In this document: piece by piece, positions 1 to 5,122 of the stretch
How positions within the stretch are numbered: the first letter of the stretch is position 1
Layout of the letters: each line of letters opens with the position of its first letter
DNA from: an uncultured Methanobrevibacter sp.
Lineage (GTDB): Archaea; Methanobacteriota; Methanobacteria; Methanobacteriales; Methanobacteriaceae
Direction of reading: 5' to 3'
DNA: 8,413 bases
NCBI GenBank assembly: GCA_904501935.1
Contig: CAJGDA010000069.1
Location: forward strand, 1 to 8,413
Made by a program: the position numbers and the translations under genes
Notes under the pieces: generated by a model
The model's database searches: none
Told to the model about the DNA's origin: nothing
What the model saw: only the letters and a program-made list of their open reading frames with translations

Positions 1-1128
1 AATAGGTTCGAAACTTTTATGGATGCAGTTTTAGCAATCATTATCACTGTTTTAGTTTTAAAGTTAGTCCAACCTAGCGAAGCTACTTGGAGTGCCGTTT
101 TAAACTTGAATATGAGGTATTTAACGTATTTCATTTGTTTTCTAATCATTTTTACAACCTGGTATAATGATCATTTGCTGTTTATGGTGGTTGATGAAAT
201 AAATAACTCCGTTGTGATGGTTTATGGAATCTTGATATTTGTTATTTCAATTATACCTTATTTTGCATCATGGGTTGCACTGTATCCAACATCGATTCCT
301 GCTGAAACGATGTTTGGGATGCTGTTTTTAGTGATTAATGTATCTTATAGTTTATCGACTTACTTGATTATTCGCGCAAATCCTTATAATGAAGAACTTA
401 AGGCAATCAACTTAAAGGACCCTAACAGGTATATTCCAATTGTTATTATATTGGCAGGATTTTTGTTAACTTACACTATTTATCCACAAGGAATTTACGT
501 TTCATGTATCATTGCCACTTTGTATTGGTTTGTATTGGCCATAACATCAGAAAATGAACTTGAAAGCAGCGAAAGATTTGAAGCATTGTTTGATGCAATT
601 GTGGCGATTATTTTAACTGTCATTGTTCTCGATATTGGAATGGCAGTGGATGGTAGCTGGCAAGCCCTATTTGACTTGAAGCTTGAGTTCATTGCTTATA
701 TCATTAGTTTTATAGTTTGTTTTAACTATTGGAATTACAATCATAACTTGTTTTCAATTGTAAATAAAATTGATTTTAAAGTAATTTGGTCAGTTGGAGC
801 ATCAATGTTTTTCTTGTCTTTAATTCCATATTTGTCAATATTTGTCGCAAATAACTTCTATTCATTTGTAGCCCAAGCATGCTATGGTTTTGATTTCATC
901 ATTGTTGCATTGCTGTCAATAGTAACAGCCAATGCTCTAAAAGATGTTGATAAAGGGAATATCGCATTGATTCTTGCTTTAGAAAGCAATCTTCAGTTCA
1001 TTTCAACGTTGATTGTAGTAGGCTTTGGAATAATAGTTGGGTACTTTTTCTATCCTCCAGTCATTATTGTGTCCTGTTTGATTTCAATATTTTTAGTTTG
1101 GTTAATTCCAAAACTTCAGAAATATTAA
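1..1128 (+). CDS. Two-repeat TMEM175-family potassium channel-like membrane protein (5' end outside window)
   Basis: Probable K+ or related cation channel of the TMEM175 (DUF1211) family in the cytoplasmic membrane. The frame is open from base 1: NRFETF is read before the first in-window ATG at 19. That ATG lies inside the conserved TM1 motif (family pattern R..E.FSDAV.AI..T), so it is not the start and the gene begins upstream. Two homologous halves are visible. Half 1 has RFETFMDAVLAI (bases 4-39) and WYNDHLLF (48-55, counted from the ATG at 19). Half 2 has RFEALFDAIVAI (186-197) and YWNYNHNLF (237-245). Each half is about 180 residues with about six hydrophobic segments. Most prokaryotic members are single six-helix repeats that assemble as tetramers; the tandem form resembles the animal lysosomal protein. 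The Ser of the usual FSD motif is Met in half 1 and Phe in half 2, so selectivity is uncertain. The family call is firm; the channel function is inferred. Confidence 0.8.
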   Translation, partial: NRFETFMDAVLAIIITVLVLKLVQPSEATWSAVLNLNMRYLTYFICFLIIFTTWYNDHLLFMVVDEINNSVVMVYGILIFVISIIPYFASWVALYPTSIPAETMFGMLFLVINVSYSLSTYLIIRANPYNEELKAINLKDPNRYIPIVIILAGFLLTYTIYPQGIYVSCIIATLYWFVLAITSENELESSERFEALFDAIVAIILTVIVLDIGMAVDGSWQALFDLKLEFIAYIISFIVCFNYWNYNHNLFSIVNKIDFKVIWSVGASMFFLSLIPYLSIFVANNFYSFVAQACYGFDFIIVALLSIVTANALKDVDKGNIALILALESNLQFISTLIVVGFGIIVGYFFYPPVIIVSCLISIFLVWLIPKLQKY

Positions 1129-1161
1129 TTATAAATGAACAACTAATTAGTTATTGGGTGA
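1125..1161 (+). promoter_or_regulatory. Promoter, palindrome and SD of the PaaI-like gene
   Basis: A TATA-like TTAATTATAAAT lies at 1125-1136, overlapping the stop of the channel gene, and would place the transcription start near 1156-1158. A perfect 12-bp palindrome, AACTAATTAGTT (1141-1152), lies between the TATA box and this start, where archaeal repressors often bind. GGGTGA (1156-1161) is a good Shine-Dalgarno (SD) sequence 4 nt before the ATG at 1166. The SD is clear. The promoter and operator roles are inferred, and the gene could also be read through from the channel gene 37 nt upstream. Confidence 0.45.
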
Positions 1162-1165
1162 AATT

Positions 1166-1570
1166 ATGGTAAATTTTGACACAGTGGAAAACGCAAGAGA
1201 ATTTTTTTACAAGGACAAATTCGCAGTAACTACAGGCGTTACATTAGATGAGTTGACTGAAGATGAAGCAGTTTGTTCCTTGGATATTACTGATGATCAT
1301 AGAAATGCTTATGGGGGCGTAATGGGAGGTGTAATCTTTACACTTGCCGATTTTGCTTTTGCAGTTTTATCAAATCAAATTCACCAGTTGACAGTCGCTC
1401 AGCAAGTCGATATTCATTATTTGTCCGCTCCAAAAGGGGATAAATTAATTGCAAAGGCTACTTGCAGAAAAAGCGGTCGCACATCATCAATTATAAACGT
1501 TGATGTCTCTGATGATACAGGCCGTGATGTTGCTCAATTTATTGGAACAGGGTTTAAATTAGACATTTAG
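1166..1570 (+). CDS. PaaI-family hotdog-fold acyl-CoA thioesterase
   Basis: Predicted cytosolic hydrolase of acyl- or aryl-CoA thioesters, 134 aa, the usual length for a single hotdog domain. The ATG at 1166 is preferred over an in-frame TTG at 1154 because GGGTGA lies between them at correct SD spacing. The signature HRNAYGGVMGGVIFTLADFAFAV (H45-V67) matches the family pattern H.N..G..HGG..F.LAD.A, with Asn47, Gly54-Gly55 and the catalytic-type acid Asp62. The usual His of HGG is Met53, which I believe also occurs in related clostridial and archaeal members. The second half (VDIHYLSAPKGDKLIAKA, then RTSSIINVDV) fits the remaining hotdog strands. The substrate cannot be told from sequence; detoxification of stray acyl-CoAs is one possibility. 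It follows the channel gene on the same strand but has its own promoter-like signals and terminator, so a shared function is not implied. Confidence 0.85.
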   Translation: MVNFDTVENAREFFYKDKFAVTTGVTLDELTEDEAVCSLDITDDHRNAYGGVMGGVIFTLADFAFAVLSNQIHQLTVAQQVDIHYLSAPKGDKLIAKATCRKSGRTSSIINVDVSDDTGRDVAQFIGTGFKLDI

Positions 1571-1572
1571 GG

Positions 1573-1591
1573 AGAGTTTTTAACTCTTTTT
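1573..1591 (+). terminator. Hairpin terminator of the thioesterase gene
   Basis: AGAGTT (1573-1578) and AACTCT (1582-1587) form a perfect 6-bp stem with a TTT loop, beginning 2 nt after the stop codon. The stem runs straight into TTTT (1588-1591). Archaeal termination depends mainly on the U-tract, so the hairpin may chiefly protect the 3' end. Confidence 0.6.
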
Positions 1592-1717
1592 AAATTAATA
1601 CTTTGGAATATTCATGCGATTTCAGAATTAAAAAAATTTTCAATTTAATGATGTTAAAAGATTAATGGAAGATAATGGTCTTTTTTTAAAATTCATTTTT
1701 TTGAATTAACCTAATAC

Positions 1718-1725
1718 TTTATATT
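1718..1725 (+). promoter_or_regulatory. TATA box of the candidate small RNA
   Basis: TTTATATT (1718-1725, within ACTTTATATTATAG) is close to the methanogen TATA consensus TTTATATA, with an A-rich BRE-like stretch before it. A start about 27 nt past the box centre falls at 1746-1750. No protein gene follows on this strand for over 3 kb, so the box probably drives a non-coding transcript or is a chance AT-rich match. Confidence 0.4.
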
Positions 1726-1747
1726 ATAGAAAAGTAATAATTATTAA

Positions 1748-1813
1748 GTGACTGATTAACAAGTCGTGAAAAATAGGGTTCGAAGTTGCACTGCCGTAGC
1801 TTCGAATTTTTTT
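1748..1813 (+). ncRNA. Candidate two-hairpin small RNA
   Basis: A unit of about 66 nt begins where the TATA box predicts. A 5' stem GACT (1750-1753)/AGTC (1762-1765) is extended by two G-U pairs to 1748-1767. A short A-rich linker follows, then a 3' hairpin: TTCGAAG (1779-1785) pairs perfectly with CTTCGAA (1800-1806), continuing inward through T-G, T-A, G-T and C-G pairs to a hexaloop ACTGCC (1790-1795). That makes 11 bp, possibly 14 with outer G-U pairs. T7 follows at 1807-1813. Promoter, local GC enrichment and stem plus T-run together suggest a small RNA. The alternative is a bidirectional terminator between convergent genes, because the minus strand has T5 on the other side (1769-1773), although both genes seem to have nearer terminators. 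I recognise no known RNA family. Confidence 0.4.
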
Positions 1814-1819
1814 ATACAG

Positions 1820-1851
1820 CATATGAATGTTGCGCATGTCAACATTCTATG
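1820..1851. other. Long stem-loop in the intergenic region
   Basis: CATA(T)GAATGTTG (1820-1832) pairs with CAACATTCTATG (1840-1851): 12 base pairs with one bulged T (1824) and loop CGCATGT (1833-1839). No T-run follows on either strand, so it does not look like a terminator. It lies 7 nt past the candidate small RNA and could belong to a longer structured transcript or be a protein-binding site. Confidence 0.5.
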
Positions 1852-1884
1852 TAATTAAAACGACTGTTCGCAACCTGTAAAATA

Positions 1885-1917
1885 TTTGACGTCTTGATTA
1901 ATTAAATTGATGTCGGG
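1885..1917. other. Third stem-loop with GU pairs
   Basis: GACGTC (1888-1893) pairs with GATGTC (1909-1914), including one G-U pair, around a 15-nt AT-rich loop. Three further T-G wobbles are possible (1885-1887 with 1915-1917). Outer bases ACTG (1863-1866) can pair with CAGT (1918-1921). It is weaker than the two upstream hairpins, and its role is unknown. Confidence 0.3.
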
Positions 1918-2007
1918 CAGTTAACTATAACTAATTATTTATTTAATTTTCAATATTTTGATTAGTCCTATCTATTTTTAATCATTGCTTTAGTCAACAT
2001 ATATCGT

Positions 2008-2013
2008 AAAAAA
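2008..2013 (-). terminator. lysC: Oligo-T terminator of aspartate kinase
   Basis: The minus strand reads T6 at 2013-2008, 6 nt past the kinase TAA stop. Archaeal RNA polymerase stops efficiently at such oligo-T tracts. No supporting hairpin was found. Confidence 0.4.
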
Positions 2014-2019
2014 CAAGAT

Positions 2020-3210
2020 TTAGTTAATTTTTTCAATTAACTTGCAAACTTCATCCCCATCATCCCAATTGACGAAGAGCAATATTTCGGTTTTTGTAAC
2101 ATTAATTAGCTCGGCTTCAATATTATTCTTGGCCAATGTTTTGCTGATGGTAAGTTCATCAAGTTCAGGGCCGGTTAAGCTAATCATTGCAAGATCCTGG
2201 CTTTGTGAAAGTGAACTTAAGTCCTCATTATTGATAACATAGTCATGATATAGCGGAAATGCTTTTGCACTATCCTTTTTGTCTATAAAAACAGTAATTG
2301 AATTGTGATGAGGATTCAACTTAAAAAGATTGATGCCATTGTCAAGGAGTATGTCTGTAAGTGTTGCTATTATTCCGATTTTTTTAAGCAAATCTTTCCC
2401 GACAATAGTTATGGATTTAACAGGATTTTCGAACATGTCAATTGGTATGACTTCTTCAGGTCCTGTAATATATGTTCCTTTGCTATTTAAATCGCCATTT
2501 TTAAAATTAATAATTTTAGCATCAATATTTGCTCTTTTATAATCAAGAGCATTTGGATGCAATACCTGCGCTCCATGTGTTGCAAGGGCCAGCATTTCTC
2601 CAACGGTAATGCTTTCTAGAAGTTCTGCATCACTGATTTTTCTTGGGTCTGTTGATAGGACTCCATCAACATCAGTTACAATAATTACCTCTTCTGCATT
2701 TAAGCATTCACCAATTAGAAATGCAGTGATGTCACTCCCACCACGACCTAGTGTGGTAAGCTGGGAACCGGATTTGCCTAAAAATCCACAGATAACCGGA
2801 ACTATTCCTTTGTTTAGAATTTCTTTTAGGTTTTGGATTTTTTCATTTGTTTTTTTGAAATCAATTTTTGCTTCCAGATAATTTGAATCCGTAATTATGG
2901 GCCATAAATCGCAATAAGGATCTATAAAAACAGATTTCACACCTAAAGATTCAAGTGTTGCGCTGAAAACCCTAACGCTTGTTCTCTCTCCCATTGCAAC
3001 AATCTCGGCGTGTTGCTTTGCAGTTAGGTTATTTGTAATGGCATCATTTGTAAGGTTAATTAAATCATCGGTGGTTTTATTAACAGCAGATACAACAACA
3101 GCCACTTGATTTCCTTCAAAGTACTCTTTAGCTACTGATTCTGCGGCTTTTCTAATTCGCTCACCATTGCCGACTGATGTTCCTCCAAATTTTGCTACAA
3201 TTATACTCAT
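2020..3210 (-). CDS. lysC: Aspartate kinase with divergent ACT regulatory region
   Basis: Phosphorylates L-aspartate with ATP, the first step to lysine, threonine, methionine and isoleucine; cytosolic, 396 aa. Amino-acid kinase domain at about 1-245: KFGGTSVG (7-14), SAVNKTTDDL (41-50), GERTSVR (74-80), LGRGGSD (154-160), TDVDGVLSTDPR (179-190) and GAQVLHPNALD (213-223). Two ACT domains follow at about 265-325 and 338-396. The inhibitor-site motif usual in ACT1 (SQGSSE.NIS) is replaced by KLNPHHNSITVF (297-308), and ACT2 has PELDELTISKTL where a G.PG-type loop is usual, so allosteric control is probably altered. Start: ATG with AGGTGA six nt upstream. It lies 76 nt downstream of the glycosyltransferase on the same strand but past a terminator-like hairpin, so it is probably a separate unit. 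No dap, asd or other lysine genes are adjacent, and no lysine riboswitch is visible. Confidence 0.92.
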   Translation of the reverse strand: MSIIVAKFGGTSVGNGERIRKAAESVAKEYFEGNQVAVVVSAVNKTTDDLINLTNDAITNNLTAKQHAEIVAMGERTSVRVFSATLESLGVKSVFIDPYCDLWPIITDSNYLEAKIDFKKTNEKIQNLKEILNKGIVPVICGFLGKSGSQLTTLGRGGSDITAFLIGECLNAEEVIIVTDVDGVLSTDPRKISDAELLESITVGEMLALATHGAQVLHPNALDYKRANIDAKIINFKNGDLNSKGTYITGPEEVIPIDMFENPVKSITIVGKDLLKKIGIIATLTDILLDNGINLFKLNPHHNSITVFIDKKDSAKAFPLYHDYVINNEDLSSLSQSQDLAMISLTGPELDELTISKTLAKNNIEAELINVTKTEILLFVNWDDGDEVCKLIEKIN

Positions 3211-3216
3211 TAAAAT

Positions 3217-3262
3217 TCACCTAACACTTAAATATATGTAGAATATTTTAATTAAAGTTTTT
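3217..3262 (-). promoter_or_regulatory. SD and promoter region of aspartate kinase
   Basis: Minus-strand AGGTGA (3222-3217) lies 6 nt before the ATG and fixes the start. Upstream, TTAAAATATT (3252-3243) and TTTAATTA (about 3259-3252) are TATA-like; the latter fits best with a transcript that still contains the SD. A third AT-rich box at 3237-3227 is too close to the SD. The exact box is uncertain. Confidence 0.4.
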
Positions 3263-3263
3263 C

Positions 3264-3299
3264 AAAAATAAAAATAAGAATATGGGTCAGTACCCATAT
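3264..3299 (-). terminator. Hairpin terminator overlapping the glycosyltransferase stop
   Basis: ATATGGGT (3280-3287) and ACCCATAT (3292-3299) form a perfect 8-bp stem with a 4-nt loop. The TGA stop (3289-3287) spans the loop and the base of the stem. On the minus strand the hairpin is followed by a T-rich run (3279-3264, including two T5 runs). This suggests termination before the kinase gene, though readthrough cannot be excluded. Confidence 0.6.
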
Positions 3300-4753
3300 A
3301 TTTCATCAGGATATGGATTTGTGATATTGACTTTTGATATTATCAGGTTATTTTCTTTTAATACTGGGACTGTTGTAACATTTGCATTAGGTTCTCCCCA
3401 GCTAATTAAATAGATGTTTTTATCAGTGTTGTTGTTGGCAAAATCATCAATATCTTCTAAGTTAATGTCTTTGAAGTTAAATATCTCATGAGTTCTCGCC
3501 ATATTTTCCCCATAAATATAACTTTGGTTTAAACAGTACATGTCACAGTAATTGGAATATTCTAAGAAGGACATCACCATATTTGGGCTAGTGACAATGA
3601 CAACGGAATTATTATCTTGTGTGATATTGTTTAAAACATCCTGCTGTGCAATTCCATTTTGATAATCTGTAGTGTGGGTTGTTATCATTAGTGCGGCGCC
3701 ACTGATTAAAACTAAGACGATAAATGCAGTAGATATTAAAAACATTCTGTTTGCTTTGATTTTGCTAATCATTATTGAGATAACTAGCCATAGAATTGCA
3801 GATGCTGGAAGAAGGCATCTTGCAAGTAGGATTGGTTTGAATATAATTGAAACAATGAGTGCTAAAATGATTGTGCCAACATATGCTATTATGCCGGCTA
3901 AAACATAGAAGTCTTCATCTCTATTACCAAATTTATAATAAATCAACCCGATTAGAATTAAGATTAGGATTGTAATCATACTAAATAAGGTATCTCCACT
4001 ATATGCAAAGTATGCAAAGGATTGGATAATTGAATCTACTGTTGGGAATGGTATCCAAAAATTATTGTGGATTGCTTGTAAGAAGTGTATGAAACTTGGA
4101 ATCCATGGCGCATACAGAATTATTGATGCAATCGCCATAATCGCAATATCTTTGATTTTAACGTTATTATTTTGAATTGAGTAGAAAATCAATATTAAAT
4201 AAAGACAAATTGCAGTTAGTAATGCATAATAATGGAAGTATGCTCCTAAAACAGAGAAGATAGTAAATAAAATATAGGATTTTTTATCACCTTTAGTGAT
4301 GATGTCTTTAAAGTAAATGAAGGACAATACAACAAATAAAATTGCCCAGCTGTAAGGTCTTAAAAGCAAATATTTTGAGAAAAACTCACTTGTGATAGCC
4401 AGTGCTAAAGCAAATAATCCTGCTGTAAACCAGTCATAGTCTTCCTTTAGCTTAAAAGTTGAAATAAGCAGTATTATTGCATATGGAATTATTGAAAAAA
4501 TCTTTAATACACTTAAATTAGTTCCAATCTTAGCTATTAGCTTTGCAATTAGATAATACAACGGAGGATGCACGTCCCCACTGATGATATGTAATAAATC
4601 ACTTATTGGAAAATTGATAACTGTTAATGTGAAATACTCATCAATATTGAAAAGCATATGGCTTAAGGGGTTAATGAGCATATAAACTAACATTAAAATG
4701 CTTAATGCGAAAAATATTTGTCCTATTATATTTTTTTTACTATAATTTTCCAT
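3287..4753 (-). CDS. GT-C (GT39/ArnT-like) membrane glycosyltransferase
   Basis: Multi-pass enzyme expected to move a sugar from a polyprenyl-phosphate donor to a surface glycan, lipid or protein outside the membrane. 488 aa from the ATG at 4753. An in-frame GTG at 4774 is rejected: a TTTATATA box (4784-4777) centred 27 nt before the ATG puts the transcription start on the ATG itself. Hallmarks in this numbering: first helix about 10-28; acidic pair IDEYF (37-41, Asp38 and Glu39), the usual metal/donor site of the first outer loop; DVHPPLYYL (60-68), matching the family HPPLYY motif; RPYSW (132-136); YFHYYALL (172-179); ARCLLPA (311-317). About ten hydrophobic segments run to residue 358. A soluble, probably external C-terminal domain follows (about 360-488) with six N-X-S/T sequons. 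Donor and acceptor are unknown. It is divergent from the acetyltransferase gene and upstream of aspartate kinase, with no other glycan gene beside it. Confidence 0.82.
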   Translation of the reverse strand: MENYSKKNIIGQIFFALSILMLVYMLINPLSHMLFNIDEYFTLTVINFPISDLLHIISGDVHPPLYYLIAKLIAKIGTNLSVLKIFSIIPYAIILLISTFKLKEDYDWFTAGLFALALAITSEFFSKYLLLRPYSWAILFVVLSFIYFKDIITKGDKKSYILFTIFSVLGAYFHYYALLTAICLYLILIFYSIQNNNVKIKDIAIMAIASIILYAPWIPSFIHFLQAIHNNFWIPFPTVDSIIQSFAYFAYSGDTLFSMITILILILIGLIYYKFGNRDEDFYVLAGIIAYVGTIILALIVSIIFKPILLARCLLPASAILWLVISIMISKIKANRMFLISTAFIVLVLISGAALMITTHTTDYQNGIAQQDVLNNITQDNNSVVIVTSPNMVMSFLEYSNYCDMYCLNQSYIYGENMARTHEIFNFKDINLEDIDDFANNNTDKNIYLISWGEPNANVTTVPVLKENNLIISKVNITNPYPDEIYGY

Positions 4754-4776
4754 GTTTAATAATTTACATGGCACAT

Positions 4777-4784
4777 TATATAAA
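4777..4784 (-). promoter_or_regulatory. TATA box of the glycosyltransferase; leaderless start
   Basis: Minus strand TTTATATA (4784-4777) matches the archaeal consensus exactly. Its centre lies about 27 nt from the A of the ATG at 4753, the normal distance to a transcription start. No SD precedes the ATG, which agrees with a leaderless mRNA. Confidence 0.6.
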
Positions 4785-4934
4785 ATATTTGTTATTTCCG
4801 TTTTAAAAATAAGTAAAATAAGATGTTAATCCTTTTAATTTTGATTTATTTTTTTTTAACTTTTGCTAATTTTTTTCAATTCTTATTTTTCTGTTTATTG
4901 GCATTGTACATTTTTCAAGTTATTAGTTATGCTA

Positions 4935-5007
4935 TTTTTATAGATTGACTATCATTAATTTGCAATGAATAAGTGAGCCCTTATTAAAATGAGGGATTTT
5001 ATTTTTC
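4935..5007 (+). promoter_or_regulatory. Possible attenuator-like leader: TATA box, alternative hairpins, T-tail
   Basis: TTTTTATAG (about 4935-4943) could start a plus-strand transcript near 4962-4968. Just after it, AATAAG (4968-4973) can pair with CTTATT (4980-4985). Alternatively, CCCTTAT (4978-4984) can pair with ATGAGGG (4989-4995; 7 bp, one G-U), a hairpin followed by ATTTTATTTTTC. The stems share 4980-4984, so they exclude each other, as in an antiterminator/terminator pair. Premature ending would give a short RNA of about 40 nt; readthrough would give the acetyltransferase a leader of about 155 nt. Structure is seen; function is inferred. Confidence 0.3.
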
Positions 5008-5077
5008 AATTATGATATTACAGACGATTTGTCGGATAATTAAAATATTTCAGATATGCATAAACGGATATTCGAAA

Positions 5078-5116
5078 AATATTTTATTTATAAAGATTAA
5101 AATATTCTCTGAGGTC
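5078..5116 (+). promoter_or_regulatory. Promoter and SD of the acetyltransferase
   Basis: An A/T box AAATATTTTATTTATAAA (within 5076-5094) could place transcription start at about 5107-5115. GAGGT (5111-5115) is an SD 7 nt before the ATG at 5123 and decides the start. Which part of the AT-rich box is used is unclear. Confidence 0.4.
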
Positions 5117-5122
5117 TTTAAA

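Larger units (their letters stand above)
1571..2019. other. Convergent intergenic region without a protein gene
   Basis: This 449-bp stretch separates the convergent thioesterase and aspartate kinase genes. No convincing coding frame was found. It holds the thioesterase terminator, a T-loop inverted repeat AATTCA/TGAATT (1690-1707), a TATA box (1718-1725), a candidate small RNA (1748-1813), two further stem-loops (1820-1851 and 1885-1917), and an AT-rich tail with a minus-strand T6 just past the kinase stop. Its middle is locally GC-rich: 17 of 31 bases in 1776-1806 are G or C, against AT-rich flanks. Confidence 0.7.
4754..5122. other. Divergent control region, T-tract rich
   Basis: This 369-bp gap lies between the divergent glycosyltransferase and acetyltransferase starts. 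Besides the glycosyltransferase promoter it holds repeated T-tracts on the plus strand (about 4845-4915, runs up to T9), a possible plus-strand promoter and hairpin pair (4935-5007), and the acetyltransferase promoter and SD. No protein gene is credible here; the in-frame ATG at 5012 has no SD. Confidence 0.6.

Noticed and set aside
495..692. Antisense frames over the channel, kinase, glycosyltransferase, aminotransferase and fusion genes
   Set aside because: Each lies opposite a gene with clear family motifs and has no SD or recognisable domain; they are shadow frames.
1154..1165. TTG start for the thioesterase
   Set aside because: It would place the SD inside the coding region; the ATG at 1166 has correct SD spacing.
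1776..1806. GGTTCGAA resembling a tRNA T-loop
   Set aside because: No acceptor, D or anticodon arms can be drawn around it; the bases are better explained by a single long hairpin.
1724..1837. 37-codon minus-strand frame in the intergenic region
   Set aside because: It has no SD, runs through the strong hairpin and the TATA box, and its peptide shows no recognisable domain; it is probably chance.
3211..3286. Lysine riboswitch before aspartate kinase
   Set aside because: The gap is only 76 bp, AT-rich, and largely occupied by the terminator tail and promoter; there is no room for that structure.
4754..4774. GTG start for the glycosyltransferase
   Set aside because: It lies between the TATA box and the predicted transcription start, so it would be untranscribed.
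5012..5122. N-terminal extension of the acetyltransferase from the ATG at 5012
   Set aside because: No SD; the extension is Ile/Lys-rich, spans the promoter-like region, and a good SD precedes the ATG at 5123.
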